A DNA stretch of 64,000 nt from JAXMCI01 sp046349435 (GCA_046349435.1 JAXMCI010000041.1:5967-69966); one strand, 5' to 3'; shown: positions 35,254 to 44,304, numbered from the stretch's first letter. Notes: generated by a model from the letters alone, not told the origin. A program made the numbers and translations.

Positions 35254-36365
35254 CTCACCTGCTGCGTCGCCCCGTCGCCCTCGCAGGCGATCAGCCGGTA
35301 TTCCCGCGGCGCCAGGCCCTGCCAGCGCCGGAAGGCGCGGGTGAAGCTCGCCGATTCGTGATAGCCGAGCTCCAGCCCGACCTCGGTCACCGTGATGCGG
35401 CCGTCGGCCAGCATCGCCATGGCCTCCTCGCGGCGGATCTGCTCGACCAGCTTCGAGTAGGTGGTTCCCGAGGCGGCGAACCGGCGCTGCAGCATCCGGA
35501 TCGAGAGCCCGCAGGCGCGGGCGAAGGTCGGCAGGTGGGGATAGCCCGCGTGCAGGAAGGTGCGCAGGAGCAATCGGACCGAGCCGATGAAGTCGGCCGG
35601 CAGGGCCGCCTGCTGCCGCGCCAGTGCCGACGCGCCGGCGAGATCGCCGCGCCGGGGCACGGGCGGCATCGGGCGGCGCAACAGCGCGCGCGGGAACAGC
35701 AGGGCGTAGGCCATCCCGGGAAGGACGTGCTCGCCCAGGGCCTGCCGCGCCCGTTCCAGATCGCGGCCCGGCCGCGGGATCCGCACCTCGTCCGCGCGCC
35801 AGTCCGGACCCGCCGCCGACCGCACCACTTGCCTCATCCAGCCGAGCGCAAGCATCGCGCTGTGATGCCGGCCGGCATCCGCCGCCGGCGACGGGCTGCA
35901 GGACCAGATGGCGGATCGGCCGATGACCTGGAGCTTCATCTCGACGCCCAGCAGGTGCGGCCCCGCATGCCGCCCCAGGCGGTCGATCGCCTCGAGGAGA
36001 TGCTCGGCACACCCGACATGCGCGCCGAGCATGCCCAGTGACGCGAGTCCGCCCTCGGGAATCAGCGCGGGTCCGATCTCCGTCATGCCCAGGCGGCGCG
36101 CCGCCAGCTCGAGCAGCGCGCAGGCGGCGGCGATCGGGACCAGGTCGCGCCCATGATCGATCGCGATCTCGGGCAGGCCGGTCTGCTCCAGCAGTTCGCG
36201 CGCTGTGGCGCCCCCCGCCTGCAGCATCCGTGGAAGCGGTATCAGCGCAGTCGTCCAGGTCAGGGCGATGGGCGCGAGCTCGCCGGTGCCGGGACGCTCA
36301 CCGACCAGGTCGGGATGCCCCGCGGTACCGCATGCCGCGTCAGCGATCTTGAACTGCAGGCTCAT
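35241..36365 (-). CDS. AraC family transcriptional regulator
   Basis: 374 residues from ATG 36365, preceded by GGCGGAGAA. The N-terminal 230 residues match the arabinose-binding-type effector domain of OruR/ArgR-like regulators (AACALLELAARRLG and related helices). The C-terminal 100 residues hold two helix-turn-helix motifs: LPTFARACGLSIRMLQRRFAASG and ITVTEVGLELGYHESASFTRAFRRWQG. It probably controls itself or the neighbouring porin or 92-residue gene. The effector is unknown. Confidence 0.9.
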   Translation of the reverse strand: MSLQFKIADAACGTAGHPDLVGERPGTGELAPIALTWTTALIPLPRMLQAGGATARELLEQTGLPEIAIDHGRDLVPIAAACALLELAARRLGMTEIGPALIPEGGLASLGMLGAHVGCAEHLLEAIDRLGRHAGPHLLGVEMKLQVIGRSAIWSCSPSPAADAGRHHSAMLALGWMRQVVRSAAGPDWRADEVRIPRPGRDLERARQALGEHVLPGMAYALLFPRALLRRPMPPVPRRGDLAGASALARQQAALPADFIGSVRLLLRTFLHAGYPHLPTFARACGLSIRMLQRRFAASGTTYSKLVEQIRREEAMAMLADGRITVTEVGLELGYHESASFTRAFRRWQGLAPREYRLIACEGDGATQQVSGTN

Positions 36366-36456
36366 CGGTTGGTTCTCCGCCTTGAACGGGCCGGTCGACG
36401 ACGCACTCTGACCGTGGGCATGACCTGCCGACGGTCGGCCGGCCTCCCTGGCCACG

Positions 36457-36735
36457 TCACGACTGCCCGCCTTCGTCGAGGCGACCCAATTCCAGGGCGA
36501 TCTCGCTGCCGAGCGCATCGAGGAGGTCGCGGTACTCGACGATGCGGCTCTCGACCTGGGAGCGGCCCACCGTCTCCAGCCGCCGCAGCGTGTCGGCAGC
36601 CAGCTCGTAGTCCTCGCAGAGCGCCCGGAACGCGTCGTCCGCCAGCACACGGTGGAGGATCTCGTGGCAGCGTTCCGGGAACCGCTCGACGACGCGCTCG
36701 ATCAGGACCCGCGGTCTGATGTCATTCCTTGTCAT
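36457..36735 (-). CDS. conserved small hypothetical protein
   Basis: 92 residues, mostly charged and helical (VLIERVVERFPERCHEIL, AFRALCEDYELAADTL, RIVEYRDLLDALGSEI), with no signal peptide or TM segment. The pattern of a short acidic/basic helical protein with ALCEDY is familiar from small uncharacterised proteobacterial proteins, but no function is known to me. It lies 91 bases upstream of the AraC gene on the same strand and might be co-transcribed. Confidence 0.65.
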   Translation of the reverse strand: MTRNDIRPRVLIERVVERFPERCHEILHRVLADDAFRALCEDYELAADTLRRLETVGRSQVESRIVEYRDLLDALGSEIALELGRLDEGGQS

Positions 36736-36825
36736 CGCGGTCGGCCTCGTGCCGGGACTGTCCAGACCGGGATCGCAGCCTGCACCCGCTACCGTCTAGT
36801 CCGGGCTTGGCAGCGCGGTGAGTAC

Positions 36826-36907
36826 GTTACGGTAACCAGATCGTGCTACGGCGCAGGTGTTAACCTTGCGAGTGACCTAAGAAGGTTAATACTGGCATTG
36901 GGTTAAG
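36826..36907. promoter_or_regulatory. cluster of GTTA-type repeats before the TPR gene
   Basis: This AT-richer part of a 272-base gap holds a perfect 11-bp palindrome (GTTACGGTAAC, 36826-36836), an 8-bp inverted repeat (TTAACCTT at 36860-36867, AAGGTTAA at 36882-36889) and a further GGGTTAAG at 36900-36907. The spaced GGTTAA units look like operator half-sites for a protein controlling the rightward TPR gene or the leftward 92-residue gene. The protein is unknown. Confidence 0.5.
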
Positions 36908-37007
36908 AAGCAGGTTCAAATGTAGCAGCCCGCTGCCCTATCATTTTGAGATAGGTCAAGCCGCGATCCTGGATGGCTCCGGGGGCGCGACGTTCGTCGA
37001 GGGAGCG

Positions 37008-38681
37008 GTGATCACTATGGCGCAAGGCGGCCCGGACCATGCGGCCATCAGGGCCCAGCTCGAGCGCGTGCTCGCCAGTCGCGACTTCGATGCGTCGGAT
37101 CGCAACCGGCGCTTCCTCTCCTTCGTTGTCGAGGCGGCGCTGGAGGGGCGCGCCGATCAGATCAAGGCCTACACGATCGGCACCCGGGTGTTCGGTCGCG
37201 ACGACGGGTTCGATCCGCAGAACGATCCGATCGTGCGCATCGAGGCGCGGCGCCTCAGGCGCTCTCTGGAGCACTATTACCTGACCGGCGGCCGGTCCGA
37301 CCGGATCGTGATCTCGATCCCGCGGGGCAGCTACGTGCCGCTGGTCTCGGTCGCCGGCCTGCCGACGGTGCCGATCGCCGATGGCCACCCGCGGGAGCCG
37401 TCCCGGGATGGCGACCCCGCCGGTCCCGAGCCGCTCGGCGCGCGGGGCCCGGCGCTGTTCGTCATGCCGTTCGAGGACGACGACGACTTCGCGCCTGCGC
37501 CCAGCCTGGCGCGCGGGCTCACGCGGGAGATCATCAGCCGCCTGACCCGGTTCGAGGGGCTGCGGGTGTTCGGGCCGCTGATCGGCGGCGGTGGGCACCC
37601 GGACGTCGCCGCCATGCCGGCGGACGTCGACTACGTCCTGAGCGGCGGCGTCGGCCGGAGCGGCGGCGGGATCCAGGTGACGGCCTCGCTGCTCGCGGCC
37701 CGCAGCCTGCGCTACATCTGGTCGGACAGGTTCCAGGCGCCGCTCGAGCCGAGGGAGTTCCATGCCATCCGGGACGAGGTCGCCGACCGGGTCGCCGAGA
37801 CGCTCGCCAACCCCTATGGCGTGGTCTTCGCCGATCAGGTGCGCGAGATGCAGGGCAGGCCGCCCGAGAGCTTCACCTCATATGAGAGCGTCCTGCTCTA
37901 CTACGAGTACTGGAAGAAGTGCACGCCGGAGCTGTTCGAGGTGGTGCGCAGCCGCCTCGAGAAGACGGTGGCGGCGGAGCCGCGCTATGCCGAGGCATTG
38001 GCAGCCCTGGCGTCCGTCTACGCCGACGCCTACCGCTTCAACTTCCCGCACGCGCGCGAGGTCGACCTGCTGGAGCGAAGCTTCGAGCTGGCCCGTCGCG
38101 CGGTCGAGCTGGCGCCGCTCGGCAGTGCCGGGTACCGCGCCCTGCATCATGCGCTGTGGTTCAGGGGAGAGGTCGCGGCCAGCCTGGACGCCGCCGAGCG
38201 GGCGCTCCGGCTCAATCCGAACAACACCGACGTCATGGCCGACCTCGGCATGCGCCTGGCCTTCACCGGGCAGTGGGAGCGGGGCGTCGCGCTGGTCACG
38301 ACGTCCTACGAGCGCAATCCCGGCCAAGCGTCGCACTATCGCATCGCGCTGGTCTTCGACCACTGCATGCAGGGCCGCTACGCCGAGGCGCTGCAGGAGG
38401 CGGAGAGGATCCACTTCCCAGACCTCGTGCCCTATCACCTGATGATGGCGCTGGTCTATTCCTGCCTCGGCCGGGCCGGGGAAGCGGCGGCCTCGGCCGC
38501 CGAGATCGTCGCGCTCGACCCGGGCTTCCCGGCGCAGGTCCGGACCTGGCTGGCGAAGCGCAACATCTGCCCGGCCCGGGCCGATCTGCTGGTCACCGGC
38601 CTGAGGCGGGCCGGCATGAGGATCGCCGATAGCGAGACGGCGGCCGGGCCGGCGCCGGGGACGATGCTCGGCGCCGGCTGA
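37008..38681 (+). CDS. TolB-N/TPR signalling-type protein
   Basis: 557 residues. Residues about 5-110 form a conserved N-terminal domain (SRDFDASDRNRRFLSFVVEA, KAYTIGTRVFGRDDGFDPQ, NDPIVRIEARRLRRSLEHYYL) often seen in alphaproteobacterial regulators. Residues about 140-290 resemble the TolB N-terminal-like domain that accompanies adenylate cyclases and two-component-like proteins (LTREIISRLTRF, VTASLLAARSLRYIWSDRF). The rest contains TPR-like helical repeats. No cyclase or kinase domain and no TM segment are seen. The start could be GTG 37008 or ATG 37017; both follow GAGGGAGC. Its role is probably protein interaction or regulation. Confidence 0.75.
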   Translation: MITMAQGGPDHAAIRAQLERVLASRDFDASDRNRRFLSFVVEAALEGRADQIKAYTIGTRVFGRDDGFDPQNDPIVRIEARRLRRSLEHYYLTGGRSDRIVISIPRGSYVPLVSVAGLPTVPIADGHPREPSRDGDPAGPEPLGARGPALFVMPFEDDDDFAPAPSLARGLTREIISRLTRFEGLRVFGPLIGGGGHPDVAAMPADVDYVLSGGVGRSGGGIQVTASLLAARSLRYIWSDRFQAPLEPREFHAIRDEVADRVAETLANPYGVVFADQVREMQGRPPESFTSYESVLLYYEYWKKCTPELFEVVRSRLEKTVAAEPRYAEALAALASVYADAYRFNFPHAREVDLLERSFELARRAVELAPLGSAGYRALHHALWFRGEVAASLDAAERALRLNPNNTDVMADLGMRLAFTGQWERGVALVTTSYERNPGQASHYRIALVFDHCMQGRYAEALQEAERIHFPDLVPYHLMMALVYSCLGRAGEAAASAAEIVALDPGFPAQVRTWLAKRNICPARADLLVTGLRRAGMRIADSETAAGPAPGTMLGAG

Positions 38682-38691
38682 GGGCCCGCGG

Positions 38692-39633
38692 CTACTCGAC
38701 CTTGTCCCAGCTCGAGTCCGGATCGTAGCGCGTCATCTTGCCGGCGATCTCGTCGGTGTCCTCGCCGAGATCCTTCTGGTAGACGACGCCCTGCTGGTTG
38801 ACGATGAAGGTCATCACCCCCGAATTGCCGTAGTCGACGGGGTAGGCGACCAGCGCGAAGCCGCCGATCATGTTGCCGTTGATCACGTAGCCGTAGGCGC
38901 CGCCGGGAGCGTGCGGGCCCTGCTCCTTGAGCACCCGGTAGAGATAGCCGTGATAGGGGGTCGGCTTGTCGGAACTCTTCTTGTAGCCCTCGGCCACGGC
39001 CGCGGCGATCAGCGGCCCGAACGGGCTGAGCGGCTCGCCCTCGACCGGCGGCCAGTAGAGCCCGTCGCGCTTGCCGCTGCTGCTGGCGATGCGCTGCGCA
39101 TATTTCAGCACGCCGCTGCCGTCGCGATCCTCGCTGGCATAGTCGCGCTGGGCCCGGACGAAGGCGCGGCAGACATCGATTGCGCCGAGCTCGTTGCGTC
39201 CGATCCGGCGGGCCAGGATCTCCTCCTCGCCCGCGGCGGCGTCGAAGGTCCAGCCCGAAGCGCCGTGCACCAGCGGGATCGGGAACGGCCAGTCCTCGCG
39301 GCCGAGAATGAGGGACGCCTTGTCGTCGCCGTCCTTCTCGATCCGCGTCATCGCGGTCGCCGAGGCGACGAAGTGCTCGAGCGCCTGCTTGTCCGCCACC
39401 TCGTCGCCCGACGAGACGATGTCGCCGGCCCGGGGACCGAGCACGGCGAGCAGGGCCGCCTTGTAGTCGTCGGACCTGGCGGCGTCGAGCAGCGCCTTGG
39501 CCGCCTCCTCAGGGCTGGCGAAGACCTTCTGGCCGTCCTCGGCCGCCCAGAGGGGCGCCACGCCCAGCGCGATCACCAAGGCGATCGCCGCGACCAGCCG
39601 TCGCGCCGCTCCGCATCCCGTCTTCCCGCTCAT
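38692..39633 (-). CDS. DUF2950 protein, copy 1
   Basis: 313 residues with a Sec signal (VAAIALVIALGVAPLWAAEDG). The mature part is a full DUF2950 domain, with KVFASPEEAAKALLDAARSDD at its start and YPVDYGNSGVMTFIVNQQGVVYQKDLGEDT near the end. ATG 39633 follows GGAGCGGACG. The protein should be periplasmic; the family function is unknown. It is the second gene of a DUF3300-DUF2950 pair, and the same pair is repeated immediately upstream on the same strand (41640-44227), with most blocks conserved nearly word for word. Confidence 0.88.
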   Translation of the reverse strand: MSGKTGCGAARRLVAAIALVIALGVAPLWAAEDGQKVFASPEEAAKALLDAARSDDYKAALLAVLGPRAGDIVSSGDEVADKQALEHFVASATAMTRIEKDGDDKASLILGREDWPFPIPLVHGASGWTFDAAAGEEEILARRIGRNELGAIDVCRAFVRAQRDYASEDRDGSGVLKYAQRIASSSGKRDGLYWPPVEGEPLSPFGPLIAAAVAEGYKKSSDKPTPYHGYLYRVLKEQGPHAPGGAYGYVINGNMIGGFALVAYPVDYGNSGVMTFIVNQQGVVYQKDLGEDTDEIAGKMTRYDPDSSWDKVE

Positions 39634-39688
39634 CGTCCGCTCCATTGCCTTCGCTGGGCTGCGCATCCTCGGTGCCGCGGTCATCGGC

Positions 39689-41488
39689 TCAGCCTCCGCC
39701 CTGCTGCCGCCGCCGCGGCTGCCCGCCGGCGCCGCCGCCGCGATTCTGCTGCTGCCGGGACAAGCTGGAATTGCCACGCTGGCTCGCCTGACGCTCGCGA
39801 CTGCCGTTGTTGACGGCGAAGGCCCCTTGGCCGCCGCCGCCCTGACCGCCACCCTGGCCAAACGCCTGGCCGCCCTGCGACGCCGGCTTCTTCTGCTGCG
39901 CCGCTGGCTTCTGCTGCAGGGCGGGCTTCTGCTGGACGGCCGGCTTGTTCTGGGCGACCGCCGGCTTGTTCTGCTGGACGGCCGGCTTCTGTTGCTGGGC
40001 CGGCTTCTGCTGCAGGGCCGGCTTCTGCTGGAGGTTCTGCTGGAGGTTCTGCTGGTTCGCCGGCTTCGGCTTGTTCTGCATGTTCTGCAGCGCCGCCTGG
40101 CCGCCCTGACCGGGCTGAGCCTGCTGGGTCGCGGGGCGCGCCTGCTGCAGGCTCTGCTTGCCGCGCTGCCCGTTGCGCTGCACCTGGGCGGCGCTCTCCG
40201 GGGCGAGGGCGCCCGATCCGCCGCGCGCCAGGCTGGACTGCAGGGAGGCGGCGCTCGGCACGTTGTTGGCGCCGTAGCCGCTGCCCGCCGCCGGCCGGCT
40301 GCCCGCGGCGGGGCGGTTGGCGGCGGCCGGCCGGGTCACGGCACCGGCCGGGCCGGCGCCGGTCTGCACCGCCCGGCGCTGGCTGTTCGGCGCCCAGGGC
40401 TGGCGATAGGGCGTCGCCACCGGCCGGTTGGCGCCGCCGCGATTGCCGGAGCCGATATTGCCGTTGTTGATGTTGATCTCGCCGATGTTGATATCGTTGC
40501 CCGAGACGTTGTTGCCGCAGCGGCCGTTGCAGCCGCCGCCCCAGCCGTTGTTCCACCCGTTGTTGTAGTAGACGTGGTGGTTGTGCCAGTCGACGTCGTT
40601 GTTCCAGATCAGGTTGCCGACCAGGACGCCGGCGCCGAAGCTGAGCAGGCCGGTCAGCGCCATGTCGGCGCCGGTGTAGGTCGGCGCCGGGTAGGCCCCA
40701 TAGTAGGGCGAGCCGTAGTCGTAGCTCGCGGGCGGCGGGTAGACCGGGGCCGGCGCAGGCGTCACCACCGTGGTGCCGCCGCTGCCGGTGACCACCGTCG
40801 AGCCCGCGGGGGCCACCACCGTGGTGGTGGCGGGTGCCGGCGCAGCCGCCGGGGGCGGGGCGGCGGGTGCCGACTCGTACACCGCAGGTCCGTATTGCGG
40901 GACGTAGATCTTCTCCGGGCTGGTCGGCTCGATGGTGATGATGTTGTTGTTGGTGACGTTGACCGTCTGCTGCTCGCTGCTCTCGAGATGGCCGGCTGCC
41001 TGGGCCTGCTCGCGGAGCTCTTGGACAGCGGCCAGGACATCGGCCTGCTGGTTGACGAAGGCGTTGCCGAGCGCCGTCGTCCAGTCGAGATTCTTGTCGA
41101 GCTGGCCGAGCACGGAGGGGAACTGCACCAGCACCTTGACGCTGGGATCCCACGCCTTGCCCTCGACCGCCTTCTCGACCTGATCGGGCTTCACCGTCTT
41201 GTTGGCCTCGAGCCAGCGGGCGGCCTGCACCACGTCGAGCGGATAGACCGAGGCGATCAGCACCTGCGACAGCAGCGCGTCGGGATAGAGCGCCACCGGC
41301 CCGAGCAGCTGGCGCAGCGCCTCGTCGTCGAGCAGCTCGCCTTCGGGCGGCGGCGCCTCGTCCGGCGGGGCCTCCGCGACCGCCCCGGGCGCCGCCGTCG
41401 CCGGCGCGCCCGTGCCGTCGGCGTCCTGCGCCCATGCGGCGGGCGTGCCGGCGAGAAGGCAGAGGGAGAGCAGGAGACGGATCTTCAC
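39689..41488 (-). CDS. DUF3300 protein, copy 1
   Basis: 599 residues from a GTG at 41488 preceded by AGGAGCCGG; an ATG at 41521 is possible and adds 11 residues. A signal peptide (IRLLLSLCLLAGTPAAWA) is followed by DUF3300 (about residues 50-250) with LLGPVALYPDALLSQVLIASVYPLDVVQAARWL and PEKIYVPQYGPAVYE. A Gly/Asn-rich segment with NNGWGGGCNGRCGNN follows, then a long low-complexity tail built of Gln-Lys-Pro-Ala units and ending in Arg/Gly-rich repeats. It is probably a surface- or periplasm-exposed envelope protein of unknown function, co-expressed with the downstream DUF2950 gene. Confidence 0.87.
   Translation of the reverse strand: MKIRLLLSLCLLAGTPAAWAQDADGTGAPATAAPGAVAEAPPDEAPPPEGELLDDEALRQLLGPVALYPDALLSQVLIASVYPLDVVQAARWLEANKTVKPDQVEKAVEGKAWDPSVKVLVQFPSVLGQLDKNLDWTTALGNAFVNQQADVLAAVQELREQAQAAGHLESSEQQTVNVTNNNIITIEPTSPEKIYVPQYGPAVYESAPAAPPPAAAPAPATTTVVAPAGSTVVTGSGGTTVVTPAPAPVYPPPASYDYGSPYYGAYPAPTYTGADMALTGLLSFGAGVLVGNLIWNNDVDWHNHHVYYNNGWNNGWGGGCNGRCGNNVSGNDINIGEININNGNIGSGNRGGANRPVATPYRQPWAPNSQRRAVQTGAGPAGAVTRPAAANRPAAGSRPAAGSGYGANNVPSAASLQSSLARGGSGALAPESAAQVQRNGQRGKQSLQQARPATQQAQPGQGGQAALQNMQNKPKPANQQNLQQNLQQKPALQQKPAQQQKPAVQQNKPAVAQNKPAVQQKPALQQKPAAQQKKPASQGGQAFGQGGGQGGGGQGAFAVNNGSRERQASQRGNSSLSRQQQNRGGGAGGQPRRRQQGGG
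39877..40085 (-). repeat. Gln-Lys-Pro-Ala repeat tract, copy 1
   Basis: An in-frame low-complexity tract in the DUF3300 gene coding for repeated QQKPA and QNKPAV units of 6-8 residues, with two NLQQ steps. Such tracts expand and contract by slippage, and the paralogue at 42803-42937 has a shorter version. Confidence 0.7.
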
Positions 41489-41591
41489 GACCCGGCTCCT
41501 CGGCTCGGAACGGAACAGCATCTGGAGCCTATCTCAGCTGGTTGGCGCGGCCGCGGCGCATCCCTACCTTGGCCTGTCGGCGGTCGCCATT

Positions 41592-41608
41592 CTTGTCACA
41601 TCGCGCCA
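41592..41608 (-). promoter_or_regulatory. 17-bp regulon box, DUF3300 copy 1
   Basis: On the minus strand TGGCGCGATGTGACAAG, 103 bases before the GTG start of DUF3300 copy 1 (70 before the alternative ATG). It lies in the gap between the two tandem gene pairs, so the second pair has its own promoter even though the first pair is transcribed toward it. Confidence 0.6.
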
Positions 41609-41639
41609 TGCCTGTCGCGACCGAAACCGTAGGGCGGGG

Positions 41640-42584
41640 CTACTCGACCTTGTCCCAGCTCGAATCCGGGTCGTAGCTGGTCATCTTGCCGGCGATCGCG
41701 TCGGTGTCGTCGCCGAGGTCCTTCTCGTAGACGATTCCCTGCTGGTTGACGATGAAGGTCATCACGCCGGAATTGCCGTAGTCGACCGGGTAGGCGACCA
41801 GGGCGAAGCCGCCGATCATGTTGCCGTTGACCAGGTAGCTGTAGGCCCCGCCGGGGGCGTGCGGGCCCTGGGCGGTCAGCACGCGATAGAGATACCCGTG
41901 ATACGGGGTCGGCTTGTCCGACGACTTCTTGGTATAGCCTTCGGCGACTGCGTTGGCGACCAGCGGGCCGAAGGGGCTGAGCGGCTGGCCTTCGACGGCC
42001 GGCCAGTACAGCCCGTCATGCTTGCCCGGCGTGCTGCCGAGGCGCTGGGCGTACTTCAGCACGCCGCTGCCGTCGCGGTCGGCCCCCGCATACTCCTTCT
42101 GGGCGCGGACATAGGCGCGGACGACGTCAATGGCGCCGAGCTCGTTGCGGCCGATGCGGCGGTCGAGGATCTCCTCCTCGCCGGCGGCAGTGTCGAAGCG
42201 CCAGCCCGCCGGATCGTGGACCAGCGGGATCGGGAAGGGCCAGTCCTCGCGGCCGAAGATCAGCGTCACCTTGTCGGCGCCGTCCTTCTCGAGCCGTGTG
42301 GCCTTGTCGGCCGAGGCGACGAAATCCTCCAGCGCCTGCTTGTCGGCGACCTCGTCGCCCGACGAGACGATCTCGTCGGCCTGCGGCCCGAGCACCGCGA
42401 GCAGGGCGGCCTTGTAGTCGTCGGCCCGGGCGGCCTCGAGCAGCGCCTTGGCGGCCTCCTCCGGGGTGGCGAAGACCTTCTGCGCCTCGTCGGCGGCCGC
42501 CAGGGAGGCCGCGCCGAGGGCGGCCATGATCGCGACGGCCGCGGCAATCCGCCGGGCCGTTCCGATTCCGTTGATCCAGCTCAT
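41640..42584 (-). CDS. DUF2950 protein, copy 2
   Basis: 314 residues with a signal peptide (IAAAVAIMAALGAASLAAADE) and a complete DUF2950 domain. It is closely similar to the protein at 38692-39633: the ends YDPDSSWDKVE and the blocks LGPxAxxIVSSGDEVADKQALE and GREDWPFPIPLVH are nearly identical. The start at 42584 follows GGAAGCGG. It lies 35 bases downstream of its DUF3300 partner (42620-44227). Function unknown; likely periplasmic. Confidence 0.88.
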   Translation of the reverse strand: MSWINGIGTARRIAAAVAIMAALGAASLAAADEAQKVFATPEEAAKALLEAARADDYKAALLAVLGPQADEIVSSGDEVADKQALEDFVASADKATRLEKDGADKVTLIFGREDWPFPIPLVHDPAGWRFDTAAGEEEILDRRIGRNELGAIDVVRAYVRAQKEYAGADRDGSGVLKYAQRLGSTPGKHDGLYWPAVEGQPLSPFGPLVANAVAEGYTKKSSDKPTPYHGYLYRVLTAQGPHAPGGAYSYLVNGNMIGGFALVAYPVDYGNSGVMTFIVNQQGIVYEKDLGDDTDAIAGKMTSYDPDSSWDKVE

Positions 42585-42619
42585 CTTCCGCTTCCTTGGC
42601 TTCGTTGACCCGTGCTGAC

Positions 42620-44227
42620 TCATCGGCCCCGGCCGCCGCTGCGCTGCCGCGGAGCGCCGCCGCCGCCGCGCGATCCGCCCACTTGGCGCGAGCGGCTCGC
42701 CTGACCGCGCTGGCTCGCCTGCCGCGTCCTGCTGCCGTTCTGGACGCCGAAGGCGCCCTGGTTGCCGTAGCCCTGATTGCCGAGGGCCTGGCCGCCCTGG
42801 GAGGCCGGCCGGTTCTGCCGCGCGACCGGCTTCTTCTGCTGCAGCGCCGGCTTGTTCTGGCCCAGGGCGGGCTTGTTCTGCTGCAGCGCCGGCTTGTTCT
42901 GCCGGGCCTGCTGATTGGCCGGCCGCTGCTTCTTCTGCAGGGCCTGGCCGCCCTGCCCGGGCGATCCCTGCAGGGTCGCCGGCTTCGCCTTGCTCCGGCT
43001 CTGTGCCCCGCGGCTGGCGTTGCGCTTGGCGCTGGCGGCGCTTTCCGGGGCGAAGGCCCCGCCATTGCCGCGCGCCAGGCTGTTTTGCAGCTGGTTCGCA
43101 TTGGGTAGCTGCTGGCCTGCGCGCCGGGTGGTGGCCGCGGCCGGACGCGCGGCGCCCAGCCCGCCGCCGGAGGCCGAGGCCTGCCGGCGCTGGGCATTGG
43201 GCTGCCAGGGCTGCCGCTTGGTGGCCGGCCGGTCGCCGGCGACCCGGTTGCCCGACCCGATATTGCCGTTGTTGATGTTGATCTCGCCGATGTCGACGTT
43301 GTTGTTGCAGCGGCCGCAATTGCCGCCGCCCCAGCCATCGTCCCAGTCCCCGTGATGGTAGACGTGGTCGTCGTCCCAATCGATGTCGTCGTCGCCCCAG
43401 ATCAGGCCGCCGACCAGCATCCCGGTGCCGAAGCCGACGAGGCCGGCGACCGCCATGTCGGAGCCGGTATAGGGCGCGGGGTAAGCGCCGTAGTACGGGG
43501 CCGGATAGGGCTCGGCATAGGCCGGGGGCTGCGTGACGACGGTGGTCTCGCCGCCGGTGACCACGGTCGACCCCGCCGGCGCCACCACCGTCTCGCCCGC
43601 GGCGGCGGACGCCGGGGCAGGGGCGGGCGCCGACTCGTAGACGGTGGGCGCGTATTGCGGGACGTAGACCTTCTCCGGGTCGGTCGGATCGATGGTGATG
43701 TTGTTGGTGCTGGTGACGTTCACCGTCTGCTGCTCGCCGCTCGCCAGGTTGCCGGCCGCCTGCGCCTGGGCGCGCAGCTCCTGGATCGCCGCCAGCACGT
43801 CCTCCTGCTGGCTCACGAAGGCGTTGCCGAGGGCCGAGGTCCAGTCGAGGTTCTTGTCCATCTGGGCGAGCACGGTGGGGAACTGCGCCACGACCTTGAC
43901 GCTCGGGTCCCAGGCCTGCTTCTCGAGCGCGGCCTGCAGCTGCTCCGGCTTCAGCGCCTTGTTCTTCTCCGCCCAGCGGGCGGCCTGCACCACCTCGAGC
44001 GGGTAGGCCGAGGCGATCAGCACCTGGGCCAGCAATGCGTCGGGGTAGAGCGCGACCGGCCCGAGCAGCTGTTGCAGCTCCTCGGCACTGAGGCGCGCCG
44101 GCTCCTCGGCTGGGGGGGCATCTGCAGCCGGAGCGGCGGCCGAAGCCGGCGCTGCGTCGCCGGTCTGGGCCGACGCCGGTGCACTCGCAAGCAGCACGCA
44201 CAGGAAAAGCAGCAGACGGGTGCTCAT
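42620..44227 (-). CDS. DUF3300 protein, copy 2
   Basis: 535 residues from ATG 44227, preceded by AGAGGACC. The layout follows copy 1: signal peptide (RLLLFLCVLLASAPASAQ), DUF3300 domain with LLGPVALYPDALLAQVLIASAYPLEVVQAARW and PEKVYVPQYAPTVYE, then an Asn/Gly/Asp segment (INNGNIGSGNR) and a Gln-Asn-Lys-Pro-Ala repeat tail ending in Arg/Gly. Its tail is about 60 residues shorter than in copy 1. It is divergent from the Mla-type operon; each side of the gap carries its own 17-bp box. Confidence 0.87.
   Translation of the reverse strand: MSTRLLLFLCVLLASAPASAQTGDAAPASAAAPAADAPPAEEPARLSAEELQQLLGPVALYPDALLAQVLIASAYPLEVVQAARWAEKNKALKPEQLQAALEKQAWDPSVKVVAQFPTVLAQMDKNLDWTSALGNAFVSQQEDVLAAIQELRAQAQAAGNLASGEQQTVNVTSTNNITIDPTDPEKVYVPQYAPTVYESAPAPAPASAAAGETVVAPAGSTVVTGGETTVVTQPPAYAEPYPAPYYGAYPAPYTGSDMAVAGLVGFGTGMLVGGLIWGDDDIDWDDDHVYHHGDWDDGWGGGNCGRCNNNVDIGEININNGNIGSGNRVAGDRPATKRQPWQPNAQRRQASASGGGLGAARPAAATTRRAGQQLPNANQLQNSLARGNGGAFAPESAASAKRNASRGAQSRSKAKPATLQGSPGQGGQALQKKQRPANQQARQNKPALQQNKPALGQNKPALQQKKPVARQNRPASQGGQALGNQGYGNQGAFGVQNGSRTRQASQRGQASRSRQVGGSRGGGGAPRQRSGGRGR
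42803..42937 (-). repeat. Gln-Asn-Lys-Pro-Ala repeat tract, copy 2
   Basis: An in-frame repeat tract in the second DUF3300 gene with units such as QNKPAL and QQKKPV, about 6-8 residues each. It is shorter than the tract in copy 1, showing that this part has diverged by unit loss or gain since the duplication. Confidence 0.65.
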
Positions 44228-44304
44228 CTCGGGTCCTCTGGGTCTGGTGCGAGGGGCTCCCCTGCGACCATCCGCTGAGCGTCGCTTGCCACCGCTGCCC
44301 ACTT

